DNA from: an uncultured Victivallis sp.
GTDB lineage: Bacteria; Verrucomicrobiota; Lentisphaeria; Victivallales; Victivallaceae
Length of the DNA: 34,984 bases
Direction of reading: 5' to 3'
Assembly: GCA_944389815.1 (NCBI GenBank)
Contig: CALXNS010000104.1
Span: 1 to 34,984, forward strand
Part shown: in pieces, positions 33,463-34,984 of the stretch
How the letters are laid out: each line of letters opens with the position of its first letter
Numbering within the stretch: position 1 is the first letter of the stretch
Program-made: the position numbers and the translations under genes
The notes under the pieces: model-generated
Seen by the model: the letters and a program-made list of their open reading frames with translations, nothing else
The model's database searches: none
Told to the model about the DNA's origin: nothing

Positions 33463-33756
33463 AAGGTGCCTCCTTGTGGCTGATAAAGTTCAATATCGTC
33501 CATCCAGATTGTGTCGTTGACATTGCCGCCCCGGCAGTCGATGAAAAAGATGACCCGGGCATTTTCTGCATCTTTAAGCGTTCCGGCGGGAAGGGTTGCC
33601 TCGACACTCTGCCAGTTGTCGTCAAGGGTTTGAATGACGGCGCTTTTGCCGCGCAGTTCGGCATTGGAAATCGTTTCCTTTCCGAGTGTGGCGGCGCTCC
33701 AGGTGCCGAGCCAGCGGTTGCCGCCGAAGAAGGCGACGTTGAGCGAAATGCGGGCG
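33323..33756 (-). repeat. Direct repeat, copy A (pseudopilin 5' end and CBM-like 3' end)
   Basis: Aligns with 34551-34984 at a constant offset of 1228 bp. Between 33323 and 33462 only one mismatch is seen in 140 bp (33352). From 33463 to 33756 the copies differ at roughly one base in ten. The repeat is cut by the right edge of the window in copy B. Confidence 0.93.
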
Positions 33757-33899
33757 TCCGGCGCGGCGTGCCCCTTGAATTTGCCGCGGAAGAGAAGCGG
33801 CAACGCCGGATTGTACGGTTTGGAAATATGAATGTGTCGTCGTTCATCCCACGGCCCGTTCAATTCCGGGGTACTTTTGAATCGGACGAAATTTGTCAC
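33459..33899 (-). CDS. CBM-like beta-sandwich fragment between the pseudopilins
   Basis: 146 residues from GTG 33899, whose GTG overlaps the TGA of the upstream pseudopilin (GTGA). The sequence looks like the C-terminal part of a jelly-roll carbohydrate-binding or galactose-binding-like domain: [61 protein letters not shown] and the closing [10 protein letters not shown]. No signal peptide, so it may be the remnant of a longer secreted protein. A ~90% identical C-terminus lies at 34687-34984. It may be a functional small ORF or a non-functional 3' fragment left by duplication. Confidence 0.65.
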   Translation of the reverse strand: MTNFVRFKSTPELNGPWDERRHIHISKPYNPALPLLFRGKFKGHAAPDARISLNVAFFGGNRWLGTWSAATLGKETISNAELRGKSAVIQTLDDNWQSVEATLPAGTLKDAENARVIFFIDCRGGNVNDTIWMDDIELYQPQGGTL

Positions 33900-34690
33900 G
33901 GTTTGCTGACCGGAGCGAAACTTTCATCATAAGTCGCTTTCACCGTCATAGTGGAATTACGCAACTCGCCGGCGCTTCGGCTGACAACGTGTCCATCCAT
34001 ATAAGCAACGTTGGCGGTGTTGTTGTGAAGCGTGTGCAACGCCATCTGGCCGGAACCGAAAAATCCGGCTGCGTGGAACGCATATCCCCCCTGCCGATAA
34101 TTGGCGTTGGAGACACTGCCGACCATGGTGTCGCCGAAGATCAATGTCTCCGTCGGCTTCTTCATTTTATTGGTTGCATAAATCTGACTGGCGACGGAAT
34201 CGGAAAAGTAAAAACTTCCGAGGTTATCTTTTTTCTGATCGACGTTATTCATGTAGTCGGTGTCGCCGGCAAAACAGTTCATTCCATTGATATAGAAAAA
34301 GTTATCATGATATTTCGGAATGGATTTCGATGGACAGATTGCAATGTTATAAGGGATATATCGGGAGGTGGAGTCATCATCAAGGATGAACTCTCCCCAT
34401 GGTTGATCTGCCATATAGTAAACCAGTTTGTCATTGTTGTCGGTGCTGTACATGGAAAACGCTTTGCCGATTTGTGTCATGTTGTTTACACAACTGATCT
34501 TTTTTGCGCTCTCTCTTGCCTGATTCAGAGCAGGAAGCAACATGGCCGCCAGAATGGCGATGATCGCAATCACGACGAGGAGCTCGATCAAAGTGAAGAG
34601 ATGTTTCCGGCGTTCGTTCTGCGATTGCCCGATGGCGGAATGCACATTGATGCTGCGACTGTGTTGGGGAAAGATCATGTTGTTGTTCAT
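33896..34690 (-). CDS. Pseudopilin-like protein, cassette copy B
   Basis: 264 residues. The N-terminal 46 residues equal those of copy A except one (ILAAM versus ILASM is the first difference). The body differs: [26 protein letters not shown], a [12 protein letters not shown] strand region, two Cys and the H-X9-DG motif [17 protein letters not shown] 34690 overlaps the stop of the upstream CBM-like C-terminus (ATGA), with GGAGG 6 nt before. It ends in a TGA that overlaps the GTG of the CBM-like fragment. Confidence 0.92.
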   Translation of the reverse strand: MNNNMIFPQHSRSINVHSAIGQSQNERRKHLFTLIELLVVIAIIAILAAMLLPALNQARESAKKISCVNNMTQIGKAFSMYSTDNNDKLVYYMADQPWGEFILDDDSTSRYIPYNIAICPSKSIPKYHDNFFYINGMNCFAGDTDYMNNVDQKKDNLGSFYFSDSVASQIYATNKMKKPTETLIFGDTMVGSVSNANYRQGGYAFHAAGFFGSGQMALHTLHNNTANVAYMDGHVVSRSAGELRNSTMTVKATYDESFAPVSKP

Positions 34691-34984
34691 AAGGTGCCTC
34701 CTTGCGGCTGATAAAGTTCAATATCGTCAATCCAGATAATATCGTTCTCTTTTCCGCCCCGGCAGTCGATGAAGAAGATGACTCGGGCATTTTCAGCATC
34801 TTTGAGCGCTTCGGCGGGAAGGGTTGCCTCGACACTCTGCCAGTTGTCATTGAGAGTCGGAATGACGGCGCCTTTGCCGCGCAGTTCGGCATTGGAAATG
34901 GTTTCTGCTCCGAGAGCGGCGGCGCTCCAGGTGCCGAGCCAGCGGTTGCCGCCGAAGAAGGCGACGTTGAGCGAAATGCGGGCG
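34551..34984 (-). repeat. Direct repeat, copy B
   Basis: Second copy of the 434-bp repeat described for 33323-33756. The true right end is outside the window. Confidence 0.93.
34687..34984 (-). CDS. CBM-like C-terminus, 5' part outside window
   Basis: The frame is open from the right edge to TGA at 34687 (about 98 codons). It encodes [16 protein letters not shown] ... [27 protein letters not shown] and [12 protein letters not shown], nearly the same as the fragment at 33459. It is probably the C-terminal carbohydrate-binding-like domain of a larger secreted protein, such as a glycoside hydrolase, which would be the intact parent of that fragment. The stop overlaps the ATG of pseudopilin copy B. 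Confidence 0.8.
   Translation of the reverse strand, partial: ARISLNVAFFGGNRWLGTWSAAALGAETISNAELRGKGAVIPTLNDNWQSVEATLPAEALKDAENARVIFFIDCRGGKENDIIWIDDIELYQPQGGTL

Noticed and set aside
1..34984. CRISPR arrays, insertion sequences, integrases, phage genes, rRNA or riboswitches
   Set aside because: Looked for repeats with regular spacers, transposase or integrase motifs and known RNA folds; none could be seen.

Overview
The window reads as a GC-rich chromosomal segment from a bacterium of the PVC superphylum, most likely Lentisphaerota (Victivallis-like). The clues are three pseudopilin-like proteins with the [16 protein letters not shown] leader and an H-X9-D(G) C-terminal motif, several secreted or cytoplasmic glycan enzymes under LacI/IclR-type control, a URO-D family methyltransferase-like protein and a WbsX/GH99-like protein. 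No rRNA is present, so the assignment is an inference from gene content.

Layout. 1-8.4 kb, all minus strand: pyruvate formate-lyase (3' end beyond the left edge), a DUF6159-like membrane protein, an ABM-fold monooxygenase, an iron-type alcohol dehydrogenase, a GH20-like hexosaminidase and RecJ. 8.57-8.89 kb: tRNA-Leu(CAG), tRNA-Gly(TCC) and tRNA-Tyr(GTA) with a strong terminator. 9.1-12.4 kb, minus: a GH113-like glycosidase overlapped by its IclR regulator, a frame-broken small membrane ORF and a URO-D family protein. 12.58-17.85 kb, plus: a LacI-family regulator behind a consensus sigma70 promoter, then a pseudopilin, a secreted beta-helix protein and a WbsX/GH99-like protein. Two nearly identical 16-bp operator-like sites mark the regulator promoter and the leader of the downstream genes. 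17.9-20.4 kb, plus: the AmmeMemoRadiSam pair, a radical SAM enzyme plus a MEMO1-AMMECR1 fusion. 20.35-24.1 kb: an M32 carboxypeptidase, a small acidic protein, a META-domain lipoprotein and a glycosyltransferase. 24.2-26.07 kb, plus: glnK-amtB behind a textbook sigma54 promoter with an upstream palindromic site. 26.1-28.5 kb, minus: a GDPD lipoprotein and a secreted proline-rich protein. 28.6-32.8 kb, plus: overlapping comEC, GT4 glycosyltransferase and larE. 32.7 kb to the end, minus: a tandemly duplicated cassette of a CBM-like C-terminal fragment plus a pseudopilin, running off the right edge.

The genes suggest an anaerobic or fermentative glycan degrader: PFL and Fe-ADH for mixed fermentation, GH20, GH113, beta-helix and WbsX proteins for polysaccharides, and sigma54-controlled ammonium uptake. 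The strongest candidates for under-described biology are the duplicated pseudopilin/CBM-like cassette with an almost invariant 5' segment, the pseudopilin embedded in a LacI-controlled glycan operon, and the fused MEMO1-AMMECR1 protein next to its radical SAM partner. Smaller curiosities are a P-II protein lacking the uridylylated tyrosine, a ComEC whose beta-lactamase-like domain has lost its metal motif, and a two-helix membrane ORF interrupted at a (CT)5 tract.
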